Shown here in pieces: positions 25,280 through 33,536 of a stretch of DNA of 64,000 nucleotides. Under the pieces are notes generated by a model, which was not told the origin of the DNA, searched no databases, and worked only from the letters and a program-made list of their open reading frames with translations. The position numbers were made by a program, and so were the translations under genes. The stretch covers positions 1-64,000 of the forward strand of contig CAJXDY010000006.1 of NCBI GenBank assembly GCA_913052135.1. Direction: 5' to 3'. How positions within the stretch are numbered: position 1 is the first letter of the stretch; each line of letters opens with the position of its first letter. Origin of the DNA: UBA8106 sp913052135 (GTDB lineage: Bacteria > Acidobacteriota > Vicinamibacteria > Vicinamibacterales > UBA823).

Positions 25280-25317
25280 TGTTTACGATTATAGATCAGT
25301 CGGCTACTGAATGGCTG

Positions 25318-25343
25318 AAGACGCCGAGCATAACAGGCGTCTT
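25318..25343 (-). terminator. inverted repeat between tsf and pyrH
   Basis: AAGACGCC (25318-25325) and GGCGTCTT (25336-25343) form a perfect 8-bp stem with a 10-base loop. Read on the minus strand it is followed by CAGCC, so there is no U tract. It may act as a weak terminator, attenuator or RNA-processing site reducing pyrH-frr expression relative to the ribosomal genes. Confidence 0.4.
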
Positions 25344-25362
25344 CTTCTACACAGGCAGATGT

Positions 25363-25965
25363 TTATTTGTCAACTTCACCGACTTTAAATCGGGCAAACC
25401 TCGCAATTGAAATGTTCTCTCCAACCTTTGCAATAGTAGCGGCCACGAGATCGGTGACAGTGGTTTTGGGATCTCGGATTGACGGTTGTTTAAGGAGAAC
25501 GACCTGTCCGTAATAACTATTAATCTTGCCGTCTAGGATCTTGTCTATTATTTGTGCAGGTTTATTGGAGCCCTCGAGTTGTGAACGAAAAATGTCCTTC
25601 TCTCGCTCAATAACTTCAACGGGAATATCTTCGACACGCACATACGTCGGGCTTGAGGCGGCTATATGCATAGCAACTTCTTTGACAAGCGTTTTAAAGT
25701 CATCAGTACGTGCAACAAAATCGGATTCACAGTTGATTTCCACTAGGACGCCGACTGATCCACCGGGATGGATATAGCTGCCAGTAACACCCTGTTTTGT
25801 GGATCGCCCAGCTCGCTTTGCTGCCTGAGCGGTACCACGTTTCCGCAAGATAATGATAGCTTTATCGAGATCTCCATCTGCATCGGTCAAAGCTGATTTA
25901 CATTCCATAAATCCAGCGCCTGTCTCGTCTCTAAGAGCCTTAACTGTTTCTGCTGAAATTGTCAT
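25363..25965 (-). CDS. tsf: elongation factor Ts
   Basis: 200 residues from the ATG at 25965 (preceded by GGAGAAACAAGGT). It recharges EF-Tu with GTP. The N-terminal UBA-like domain reads ALRDETGAGFMECKSALTDADGDLDKAI, and the core contains GSVGVLVEINCESDFVART. This is the short form with one core half, as in Thermus, not the about 280-residue enterobacterial form. ATG 25980 is in frame but five residues upstream and includes the Shine-Dalgarno. Confidence 0.95.
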   Translation of the reverse strand: MTISAETVKALRDETGAGFMECKSALTDADGDLDKAIIILRKRGTAQAAKRAGRSTKQGVTGSYIHPGGSVGVLVEINCESDFVARTDDFKTLVKEVAMHIAASSPTYVRVEDIPVEVIEREKDIFRSQLEGSNKPAQIIDKILDGKINSYYGQVVLLKQPSIRDPKTTVTDLVAATIAKVGENISIARFARFKVGEVDK

Positions 25966-26067
25966 ACCTTGTTTCTCCATAAGTCGTTTTGCTGTTTATA
26001 ACGACTGGTGTACATAAAAATTGCCGGCAATGGGCACGGCCGGCCAAACATCATATTCGAAACAAAC

Positions 26068-26871
26068 TTAGACCGAAGCTTGCGGCGTTGCCTGTTTAGA
26101 GTCCACCGCCGAATCCGTCTTCGGTGGATTAGTCGCGCTGTTAGCTTTTGCCAGTTCCGCGCTCGCTTCCTCTGAACGTGCCGCTTCGCGAAGTCCTCGA
26201 CCCTCTATGACCGCGTCTGCAGTGCGCGAAAGGAATAGTTGAATTGCGCGTAAAGCGTCGTCATTGCCAGGAATGATGTAGTCGACTTCATCAGGATCAG
26301 AATTTGTATCGACAATTCCAATTACCGGTATTTTCAGTTTGCGAGCTTCATCAACAGCAATTTTTTCCTTGTGGATGTCTACCACAAAAATAGCATCTGG
26401 AAGCTTCGGCATATCTCTAATGCCGTCAAGATTTCTATGAAGTTTGCGTTTTTGCTTTTCGAGACGGGCAATCTCTTTTTTTGAGAGAGTGTCATAACGG
26501 CCGTCTACGGTCATTGCTTCAAGTTCTCGAAGTCGTGCGATGCTTTTTTGAATGGTAGAAAAATTTGTTAAAAGACCGCCGAGCCAACGATGGTTAACAA
26601 AATACATTCCACAACGTCGCGACTCCTCAAGAACTGCATTCCGAGCTTGCCGTTTCGTTCCTACGAATAGGATCGCACGACCTTCGGCAGCTAGATTCGA
26701 AACATACTGTTGCACTTGATTAAATAATTTAACGGTTTTACTGAGATCGATAATATAAATGCCATTACGTTCACCAAAGATGTAATCCTTCATTTTCGGA
26801 TTCCACCGCTTGGTTTGATGACCGAAATGAACACCGGCTTCGAGCAGTTCTTTTAATGCAATTGAGTTCAA
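26068..26871 (-). CDS. rpsB: 30S ribosomal protein S2
   Basis: 267 residues from TTG 26871 with AAGGAG upstream. Family blocks: LLEAGVHFGHQTKRWNPKM, YIFGERNGIYIIDLSKT, VGTKRQARNAVLEE, NHRWLGGLLTNF and IPVIGIVDTNSDPDEVDYIIPGND (zinc/16S contact region). The C-terminus is extended by about 35 low-complexity residues (Ala, Thr, Lys, Glu), a lineage-specific tail. It is upstream of tsf, as is universal. Confidence 0.97.
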   Translation of the reverse strand: MNSIALKELLEAGVHFGHQTKRWNPKMKDYIFGERNGIYIIDLSKTVKLFNQVQQYVSNLAAEGRAILFVGTKRQARNAVLEESRRCGMYFVNHRWLGGLLTNFSTIQKSIARLRELEAMTVDGRYDTLSKKEIARLEKQKRKLHRNLDGIRDMPKLPDAIFVVDIHKEKIAVDEARKLKIPVIGIVDTNSDPDEVDYIIPGNDDALRAIQLFLSRTADAVIEGRGLREAARSEEASAELAKANSATNPPKTDSAVDSKQATPQASV

Positions 26872-26904
26872 ACGTTCTCCTTAGAAATTGACGTTTAAGA
26901 TTGT

Positions 26905-27297
26905 TTAGCGCTTACTAAACTGGAAGCGCTTTCTCGCGCCAGCCATGCCGTATTTCTTGCGCTCTTTAATTCGTGGGTCACGAGAGAGGAGTCCAGCTTT
27001 CTTTAGTGACGGTCGAAGTTCAGCATCGAATTTAACTAAAGCTCGCGCAATGCCAAGACGCATTGCTCCAGCTTGACCCGACATTCCACCTCCAGAGGTG
27101 GTTGCCAGGATGTCAAATTTATCCATTGTTTCGGTTAGGAGTAATGGCTGTGTGATAACCGTTCGCAATGCTTCAGGTGGAAAACGTAATTCCAATGGTT
27201 TGCGATCCACTTTAATAGTGCCTGATCCCGGCCTTAAAAAGATTCGAGCAGTTGACTTTTTACGACGTCCCGTACCGTAGTATTCGTTTACTGGCAC
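26905..27297 (-). CDS. rpsI: 30S ribosomal protein S9
   Basis: 130 residues from a GTG at 27297, one base past the rplM stop. YYGTGRRKKSTARIFLRPG opens the protein and it ends in the invariant KKYGMAGARKRFQFSKR type tail that reaches the P-site tRNA. GGGMSGQAGAMRLGIARAL marks the middle. A longer frame to 27336 would overlap rplM by 38 bases and adds no conserved residues. Confidence 0.95.
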   Translation of the reverse strand: MPVNEYYGTGRRKKSTARIFLRPGSGTIKVDRKPLELRFPPEALRTVITQPLLLTETMDKFDILATTSGGGMSGQAGAMRLGIARALVKFDAELRPSLKKAGLLSRDPRIKERKKYGMAGARKRFQFSKR

Positions 27298-27298
27298 G

Positions 27299-27730
27299 TT
27301 AGGCGACCTCAAGGACTGAGGGTTTTTGCGCGGCATGTGGATGGTCAGAACCGGCGTAAACCTTTAACTTACGATACATCGCAGCACCGAGTTTTGTTTT
27401 GGGAAGCATTCCCCGGACGGCAGATTCAACAAGACGAACTGGTTGATTTTTTCTAACTACCTTTACCCGTTCTTCACGTAACCCACCTGAATAACCACTA
27501 TGACGCCGATAAAGTTTTTGCACTTCTTTTTTACCTGTTAATTTCACTAGTCGAGCATTAATGATCACTACGTGGTCACCAGTGTCAATATATGTTGTGT
27601 AATGAGGTTGGTGCTTACCTTGCAAGAATCGTGCGGTTATGGAGGCGATTCTACCGAGCACTTTTCCTTCTGCATCAATAATGTGCCATTTCCGTTCTAC
27701 GCCTCGAGGCTCATTTGCATTCGAACTCAT
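27299..27730 (-). CDS. rplM: 50S ribosomal protein L13
   Basis: 143 residues. WHIIDAEGKVLGRIAS near the start, GDHVVIINARLVKLTGKK, YRRHSGYSGGL and the VRGMLPKTKLGAAMYRKLKVYAG block are characteristic of uL13. First gene of the minus-strand translation operon; the promoter at 27769-27797 lies about 40-65 bases upstream, and AAGAAAAGAG precedes the ATG. Confidence 0.97.
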   Translation of the reverse strand: MSSNANEPRGVERKWHIIDAEGKVLGRIASITARFLQGKHQPHYTTYIDTGDHVVIINARLVKLTGKKEVQKLYRRHSGYSGGLREERVKVVRKNQPVRLVESAVRGMLPKTKLGAAMYRKLKVYAGSDHPHAAQKPSVLEVA

Positions 27731-27768
27731 AGATCTCTTTTCTTCCCAACTGACAACTGTAACCCCTA

Positions 27769-27797
27769 AGGCTACTTATGATTTTCTCGACTGTCAA
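27769..27797 (-). promoter_or_regulatory. sigma-70-type promoter for rplM-rpsI-rpsB
   Basis: On the minus strand TTGACA (27797-27792) is followed after 17 bases by TAGCCT (27774-27769). The -35 is perfect and the -10 is weak, which is common for growth-controlled ribosomal promoters. Position just upstream of rplM supports it. Confidence 0.5.
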
Positions 27798-27890
27798 GAA
27801 TTTGGCTTTTTTGAATTTTACTTGAGTGGCTTAAATCAGATCTTCTCACCTCGACATGACGTAAGTTTGAACGAGGGTTTAACTGCAAAT

Positions 27891-28223
27891 TTAGTATAAA
27901 CGCTCAGATGGTGATAACTGATTCTCCGAAAAGATACGACATGCCAGTTCATCTAACGGACATTCAGGCCAGGGTTCTACGGCTTGAAGATATTCATTTA
28001 TAATAGGTTTATTAGGATAGTTATACAAATTTGTTCGCAATCCTAGTGGCGACTCTGTATTTGCGCTCAGGGACCGTAATAGTTAGATGAGACCCTCTAC
28101 CTAGGAGTGCGCCTGTAATAGCTGTATAGGGATTTAGACCTCAAACCAGGCGCGGTTAAATGATGCAGTTTTGTCCTCCGGAAAATACAAATGAATTTTG
28201 AGGTAAGTAAGTCGTTTAGTTCT
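27891..28223 (-). pseudogene. decayed protein gene of unrecognised family
   Basis: The 543-base gap between rplM and the Xaa-Pro peptidase holds three overlapping minus-strand frames, each protein-like, which join into one product only through two frameshifts. Segment A (28223-28134) gives HLYFPEDKTASFNRAWFEV; segment B (28140-28021) gives NPYTAITGALLGRGSHL then TITVPERKYRVATRIANKF; segment C (28082-27891) gives YNYPNKPIINEYLQAVEPW then PECPLDELACRIFSENQLSP and ends in TAA. I do not recognise the family. No start codon is preserved. I infer a recently broken gene rather than chance frames. Confidence 0.5.
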
Positions 28224-28273
28224 CTAACGGGGAAGTTTCGGGGTAATTGTAATATTTTTCCTAACTCAAGAAT

Positions 28274-29467
28274 ATGATATTGGCTCCATCTGAGAATTTG
28301 CAGGCACGTATTGTACAGGTCAGACGTAGTCTGCGTGAGGCCGCCCTTGACGTACTGATAGTGCAACACCCTGCGAACGTAAGATATTTGACGAATTTTA
28401 ATGGCAGCTCGGCGATTTTAGTTTTAGGACAGGACCAGTGCATATTCATCACCGATGGTCGTTATGATGCAGCAGCGCGAGATCTCTTGTCCTCTAGTTT
28501 TATCGATGAGAACAATGCGCTTAAGTTGGTGACTCGTTCATATGATGAAGCTATTACGGAAGCTTTGCTGGATGTATCCGCTGTGCGAATTGGATTCGAA
28601 TCGGCGCACTGTTCGCATCAACGTTTCCAATCTCTAACGGTTGCACTTAACGAGTCTGCTGGTTCGAACACAAAAAATGTGGGAAATGATGATCGTCCTG
28701 TGCTGATTCCAACTAATCGTTTAGTGGAACATCTCCGAATGATAAAGGATGCTTTTGAGATTTCGGTTATCCGGAGGGCAGCTGCACTGTTGTCTGAAGT
28801 TGCGAAAAATGTTCTTTGGGACTTGCCAATTGGGCAATCTGAGAGAGAGACCGCACATCATATTGATAAGAGGATCCATGATATCGGTTTTGAGTGTCCA
28901 GCTTTTGACACGATAGTTGCCTCTGGACCCAATAGTGCCTTTCCCCACGCACGACCTAGTGACCGTAGAATCGGAGCGGATGACTTGGTGCTGCTGGACT
29001 TTGGAGGGGTTTACGAAGGATACTGCGTCGATTTGAGTCGAACCGTCAGTATTGGTAATCCGAGTGCAGAGTTACGTCGACTGTATTGTGCTGTGGTCGA
29101 AGCGCAGGCTGCGGCGATAGCCAAGGTAAGTCCAGGTTGTTTGGCTAGTGAAGTTGATACGGCAGCCCGTGATGTACTCACCCATTATGGGCTGGGCAGT
29201 GCATTTTTACATGGTACGGGTCACGGTTTAGGACTGGAAGTGCACGAGGAGCCACGAGTTGGTCGTAAGGGACCTGATCAAGCAGCCGCACTAGCTTCTG
29301 GATTGGATGGGCGCCTTGAAATTGGCATGGTTTTAACAGTGGAGCCTGGTGCATACTTGCCTGGGCTTGGTGGAGCACGAATTGAGGACGATGTCCTGGT
29401 AACCCCAACTGGTTGTGAATTACTGACGGACGTGGATCGAATGCTGTGCAAGGCGGTTGTAGACTGA
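28274..29467 (+). CDS. Xaa-Pro aminopeptidase / M24 metallopeptidase
   Basis: 397 residues. The N-terminal creatinase-like domain (ALDVLIVQHPANVRYLTNF) is followed by the pita-bread catalytic domain with its metal ligands: LLDFGGVYEGYCVDLSRTV (two aspartates), FLHGTGHGLGLEVHEEP (histidine), LTVEPGAYLPGLGGARIEDDV (two glutamates). It removes N-terminal residues ahead of proline. It starts a plus-strand run with accB-accC, where elongation factor P often lies in other genomes but is absent here. No clear Shine-Dalgarno before ATG 28274. Confidence 0.92.
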   Translation: MILAPSENLQARIVQVRRSLREAALDVLIVQHPANVRYLTNFNGSSAILVLGQDQCIFITDGRYDAAARDLLSSSFIDENNALKLVTRSYDEAITEALLDVSAVRIGFESAHCSHQRFQSLTVALNESAGSNTKNVGNDDRPVLIPTNRLVEHLRMIKDAFEISVIRRAAALLSEVAKNVLWDLPIGQSERETAHHIDKRIHDIGFECPAFDTIVASGPNSAFPHARPSDRRIGADDLVLLDFGGVYEGYCVDLSRTVSIGNPSAELRRLYCAVVEAQAAAIAKVSPGCLASEVDTAARDVLTHYGLGSAFLHGTGHGLGLEVHEEPRVGRKGPDQAAALASGLDGRLEIGMVLTVEPGAYLPGLGGARIEDDVLVTPTGCELLTDVDRMLCKAVVD

Positions 29468-29522
29468 GCGAGAGGTGGATTGAATAGTAGGAGATGCTGA
29501 CGTGCAGAGGGAAGAATGACCC

Positions 29523-29984
29523 ATGATGAATATTAAAGAAATCAAAAAGTTTATTGAAATGGCACGCGAATACAGCTTGTCCGAGTTCGAGATAGAGCAG
29601 GAGGGTATTCGTCTCCGTATTAAGTGGGGTGGGACTTCCTCTTTGTCGCATACAGCTCAAGACGAGATGACGGTTCCAGTAAGCCCAGCATCCAAGGAAC
29701 CTAGCACGGCAGAGGAGTCGAGCCTGAATCAATTGTCGGTTGTGAAATCGCCGATTGTTGGGACTTACTATTCCGCTGCAGATCCCAAAGAGCCGCCTTT
29801 CGTAAAAGTAGGTGATAAGGTTCGACAGGGACAGGTTCTGTGTATCGTTGAGGCAATGAAATTGATGAATGAGATTGACTCAGAGTATGACGGTGAAATT
29901 GTTGATATTCATCTGGAGAATGGACAAGCAGTTCAGTATGGGGATCCTTTATTCAGCATTAAACCAGTTAAGGCTGATAGCTAA
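29523..29984 (+). CDS. accB: biotin carboxyl carrier protein of acetyl-CoA carboxylase
   Basis: 153 residues. The C-terminal biotinyl domain has the modified lysine in IVEAMKLMNEI near 115-125; the N-terminal part (MNIKEIKKFIEMAREYSLSEFEIE) is the usual AccB oligomerisation helix, separated by a Ser/Pro/Ala-rich linker. It carries the carboxyl group for malonyl-CoA synthesis. ATGs at 29523 and 29526 are adjacent. accC follows 47 bases later. Confidence 0.96.
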   Translation: MMNIKEIKKFIEMAREYSLSEFEIEQEGIRLRIKWGGTSSLSHTAQDEMTVPVSPASKEPSTAEESSLNQLSVVKSPIVGTYYSAADPKEPPFVKVGDKVRQGQVLCIVEAMKLMNEIDSEYDGEIVDIHLENGQAVQYGDPLFSIKPVKADS

Positions 29985-30031
29985 AGTGGATATGGGTCCT
30001 GTTCTAACAGAACGGCAGTTAAGGGTATTGC

Positions 30032-31402
30032 ATGTTTAAGAAAGTTCTGATTGCGAATCGTGGCGAGATTGCCATTCGTATTATCTGTGCGTGTCGGGAA
30101 CTTGAGATTAAGACTGTCGCTGTCCATTCAGAGGCTGACGAGGATTCGTTGCATGTGCGTTTCGCCGATGAGGCTGTTTGTATCGGACCTGGTCGCAGTA
30201 TTGATAGCTACCTTAATGTGCCGGCAGTCATTTCGGCAGCTGAAATTACCGGGGCTGATGCCATTCATCCAGGTTATGGCTTCCTTTCGGAAAGTGCGTA
30301 CCTGGCCGAAGTGTGCGAGGCCTGTCACATTCGTTTCATTGGTCCCGACCCGAATGTTATTCGCTTAATGGGTGACAAAGCTCGTGCTCGCCGGGCGATG
30401 AAGAAAGCCGGTGTGCCGATCTTGCCTGGTAGTGACGGACCTGTCGAAGACGAAAAGATGGCGATGGCTATCGCTGAGGACCTCGGATATCCCGTAATGA
30501 TCAAGGCGACAAATGGTGGTGGTGGTCGGGGACTGCGTGTCGTGTCGTCCGAACAAGAGTTTACGCAAGCTTTCACGATGGCCCGCAGGGAAGCTGAAAC
30601 GGCTTTTGGCGTTGGAGAAGTTTATCTTGAAAAGTTTATTGAGGAACCAAGACACATCGAATTTCAAGTCTTAGCTGATCAATATGGCGCTACTGTGCAT
30701 TTAGGCGAGCGAGAATGCTCGATCCAGCGCCGTCATCAAAAATTGATTGAAGAGTCACCCTCAGTAGCGATTACACCTCGTCTTAGAAAAAAGATGGGCA
30801 AAATTGTTGTGGATGCGGCTAAAGCAGTATCGTACTGCAATGCTGGGACCTTTGAGTTCTTGCTAGACAAGGAGGGACGTTACTACTTTCTTGAGGCAAA
30901 TACACGGTTGCAAGTTGAACATCCCGTAACTGAAATGGTAACGGGCTTGGATATTGTGAAACAACAGATTCGTATCGCGGTGGGCGATCATCTTGGTTTT
31001 AAGCAAAGCGATATACAGATGCAGGGACATGCAATTGAATGCCGTGTGAATGCCGAATCTCCCAATACCTTTGTGCCATCTCCCGGAGTAATCGAGACCT
31101 TTAATGTGCTTGGGGGACCGGGTGTAAGGATAGACACCTTTGCGCATGCTGACTGCACCGTGTCTCCTCTATACGATTCCTTAGTGGCAAAAATCATTGC
31201 CCATGGTCGGGACCGGGATGAGTCGATAGCAAGGATGCGCCGTACGCTTGGGATGGCAGTTGTGACGGGTATTGAAACGACCATTCCTCTGCACCTTGAC
31301 ATACTCGCAGATGCTGGATTCCACGCTGGCGAAATTAACACGGGATTTCTAGACCGCTTTCTCGCCAATCGTGCGAACGAACGGACTACGGTTACTGTTT
31401 AG
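30032..31402 (+). CDS. accC: biotin carboxylase
   Basis: 456 residues, ATP-grasp fold. It carboxylates the biotin of AccB with bicarbonate and ATP. FKKVLIANRGEIAIRIICACRE opens it; the glycine-rich ATP lid reads KATNGGGGRGLRVV near 160; ERECSIQRRHQKLIEESPS near 228; and FLEANTRLQVEHPVTEMVTG near 285 holds the catalytic glutamate and arginine. Operon with accB; accA and accD are not in the window. Confidence 0.97.
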   Translation: MFKKVLIANRGEIAIRIICACRELEIKTVAVHSEADEDSLHVRFADEAVCIGPGRSIDSYLNVPAVISAAEITGADAIHPGYGFLSESAYLAEVCEACHIRFIGPDPNVIRLMGDKARARRAMKKAGVPILPGSDGPVEDEKMAMAIAEDLGYPVMIKATNGGGGRGLRVVSSEQEFTQAFTMARREAETAFGVGEVYLEKFIEEPRHIEFQVLADQYGATVHLGERECSIQRRHQKLIEESPSVAITPRLRKKMGKIVVDAAKAVSYCNAGTFEFLLDKEGRYYFLEANTRLQVEHPVTEMVTGLDIVKQQIRIAVGDHLGFKQSDIQMQGHAIECRVNAESPNTFVPSPGVIETFNVLGGPGVRIDTFAHADCTVSPLYDSLVAKIIAHGRDRDESIARMRRTLGMAVVTGIETTIPLHLDILADAGFHAGEINTGFLDRFLANRANERTTVTV

Positions 31403-31437
31403 TCACTGGTTCAACCTCTATTTTAATTGACCGCAAC

Positions 31438-32067
31438 GTGGATTTTTCCCGCCTGTATGCAATCGTTGATGTTGATTTAGCCGACGGTTATGGTTGGAGT
31501 CCAACTGATCTTGGAGAGGCGATTATTAAGGGCGGAGGTCGTTTATTGCAAATACGCGCAAAGCGCAGCAGCAGCGAATCGTTCTTGGCCTGTGCTGATT
31601 CACTTGTCGATCTTGCCCGTCCTTCTAATACTTCAATTATCGTTAATGATCGGGTCGATGTTGCGAAAATTTCTGGGGCGTCTGGTGTTCATGTGGGCCA
31701 AGACGATCTCTCTGTGGCAAGAATTCGAAGGATATTAGGAAATGATGCAGTTGTTGGGCTCTCCACCCATTGCCGTTCGCAAGTGGATCTTGCAGTTCAA
31801 GAGTCGGTTTCATATATAGCTGTAGGCCCGGTGTTCGCGACCAGAAGCAAGGAAACGGGTTATCAACCGGTGGGACTGGAGTTGGTGCGTTACGCTGCTA
31901 CGCAATGGCCGCAATCCATTATCGTTGGTATTGGTGGAATTACCTTAGATCGTGCGTCTTCGGTGATCGAGGCCGGCGCGAATGCCGTTGCTGTCATTTC
32001 AGATCTGTTAACTGACGGTGATCCAGAGAGACGGACTCGCGCGTACCTTGAACGCTTGTATCAGTGA
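31438..32067 (+). CDS. thiE: thiamine-phosphate synthase
   Basis: 209 residues from a GTG. It couples the pyrimidine and thiazole halves of thiamine. The canonical sites are largely kept: LLQIRAKRSSSESF near 36, IIVNDRVDVAKISGASGVHVGQDDL near 64-88, VGPVFATRSKETGYQPVG near 130 and IVGIGGITLDRASSVIEAGA near 162. It is a better ThiE match than the paralogue at 13498. It follows accC by 35 bases and converges with the AGCS transporter. Confidence 0.85.
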   Translation: MDFSRLYAIVDVDLADGYGWSPTDLGEAIIKGGGRLLQIRAKRSSSESFLACADSLVDLARPSNTSIIVNDRVDVAKISGASGVHVGQDDLSVARIRRILGNDAVVGLSTHCRSQVDLAVQESVSYIAVGPVFATRSKETGYQPVGLELVRYAATQWPQSIIVGIGGITLDRASSVIEAGANAVAVISDLLTDGDPERRTRAYLERLYQ

Positions 32068-32077
32068 CAATCGGGTA

Positions 32078-32091
32078 AGTGGGTCCCCACT
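32078..32091. repeat. short palindrome in the convergent thiE / transporter gap
   Basis: AGTGGG-TC-CCCACT is a perfect 6-bp inverted repeat lying between convergent genes 33 bases apart. The loop is only two bases (four if one pair opens) and no U tract follows on either strand, so a terminator role is only possible. Confidence 0.3.
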
Positions 32092-32099
32092 CACTAGGA

Positions 32100-33494
32100 C
32101 TACACACTGTCATTTGCGAAAAATTGCTTGGTGAGTTTACTCACCGTACCCACGAGAAACATTAGTCCGATTAGGTTGGGGAATGCCATAAAACCGTTCA
32201 GTAAAGTACCAACGGCCCAGACAAGTGGCACCGGAATAATGCCGCCCACAAGAACAAGCAAGGTGAAGACAGCCTTGTAAGCCTTAATCCCCTTGGAACC
32301 AAACAGAAACTCAAAACACTTTTCACCATAATAGGCCCAGGCAATTAGGGTGGAGAATCCAAAGAAGAAAGAGCAGATTGCTACTATTAATGCTGCTCCT
32401 GGAATGGTTGTGTTCATGGCGGCAGCGGTAAGGGAGCCGCTGGCGTTTTGGAAAGCCGGGTCACTCCACAGGCCAGATGACAGAATGATAAAAGCCGTCA
32501 TTGAGCAGACGAGAATCGTGTCCACGAACACTTCAAAGACACCCACCAGACCTTGCTCGACTGGATGATCGACGTCGGCAATTCCGTGTGCAATTGGGGC
32601 GCTCCCAAGGCCAGCCTCGTTGGAGAGGACACCACGGCTCATACCAGTTGCGATGGCCTGTTTTACCCCCACACCAACGAACCCTCCAATGGCAGCAGCT
32701 GGTGAAAAAGCAGAATTAAAGATTAATGCCAAGACTCCTGGTAATTGTCCAAAATTCATCACGACGTAATATAACGCTGCCGTAACATACACGACAATCA
32801 TGGTAGGAACGATCATCTCGGCGACTGCTGCGATTCGTTTAATACCGCCGAGTAGCACCAGACCAACGCAAGCAGTGATGAGCAGACTGGGAATCCAGAC
32901 TGATACCTCGAGATTGAAAATTGATTTTGCAGCTAGTACGAACGAATCGGCAATGGTGTTTGATTGCGCCATATTACCTGTGCCGAAAAGCGCGGCAGCC
33001 ATGCCAAAAAAAGCAAAGCCATAGGCGAGCACCTTCCCGAGCGCTTGGTTTGGAATGCCTTTCGTAATGTAGTACATGGGACCGCTTGCCAGTTCGCCAG
33101 TTTCTCTGGTTACCCGGTAGTGGACAGCGAGCACAGCTTCTGCATATTTAGTTGCCATGCCAACCGCAGCGCAGACCCACATCCAGAAGATTGCGCCAGG
33201 TCCCCCCACAGTAATGGCCGTCGCAACCCCACCAATGTTGCCGTTGCCGACTGTTGCTGCCAAAGCGGTTGATAATGCTTGAAACGGTTTAATGGTTCCC
33301 TCTTTGGAGGACTTTTTCTGGAATGCGCCTTGCAGTGTGGTACGTACCGCGATTGGGAATCGGCGAATTTGTATCAAGCCAGTGCGGATGGTGATTAATA
33401 AACCTACAAGTATCAACACCGTTGGCATAAAAAATGGCTGCCAGACGAATCCATCAACGGTGATTACCTGACTGGTTAGGTTTGCTAAATCCAT
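32100..33494 (-). CDS. sodium:alanine/glycine symporter, AGCS family
   Basis: 464 residues, about ten helices. AGCS carriers import alanine or glycine with Na+. Motifs: FQALSTALAATVGNGNIGGVATAI near 70, GPGAIFWMWVCAAVGMATKYAEAVLAVHYR, and GMSRGVLSNEAGLGSAPIAHG near 285. Start ATG 33494 has GGAGG 13 bases upstream. It is followed upstream by the NSS transporter in the same direction, making a pair of Na+-coupled amino-acid carriers. Confidence 0.93.
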   Translation of the reverse strand: MDLANLTSQVITVDGFVWQPFFMPTVLILVGLLITIRTGLIQIRRFPIAVRTTLQGAFQKKSSKEGTIKPFQALSTALAATVGNGNIGGVATAITVGGPGAIFWMWVCAAVGMATKYAEAVLAVHYRVTRETGELASGPMYYITKGIPNQALGKVLAYGFAFFGMAAALFGTGNMAQSNTIADSFVLAAKSIFNLEVSVWIPSLLITACVGLVLLGGIKRIAAVAEMIVPTMIVVYVTAALYYVVMNFGQLPGVLALIFNSAFSPAAAIGGFVGVGVKQAIATGMSRGVLSNEAGLGSAPIAHGIADVDHPVEQGLVGVFEVFVDTILVCSMTAFIILSSGLWSDPAFQNASGSLTAAAMNTTIPGAALIVAICSFFFGFSTLIAWAYYGEKCFEFLFGSKGIKAYKAVFTLLVLVGGIIPVPLVWAVGTLLNGFMAFPNLIGLMFLVGTVSKLTKQFFANDSV

Positions 33495-33536
33495 CCTTAG
33501 AGTCCTCCTAGCGGCTGTTTCCGATTCAGTAGCACT

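Noticed and set aside
27731..28273. 6S RNA, tmRNA, RNase P RNA or SRP RNA in the large gap
   Set aside because: None of the conserved core sequences of these RNAs was found; protein-like frames explain most of it.
28097..28369. Minus-strand frame of 90 codons upstream of rplM
   Set aside because: It runs antisense into the Xaa-Pro peptidase and crosses the frames of the decayed gene without continuing its protein-like text.
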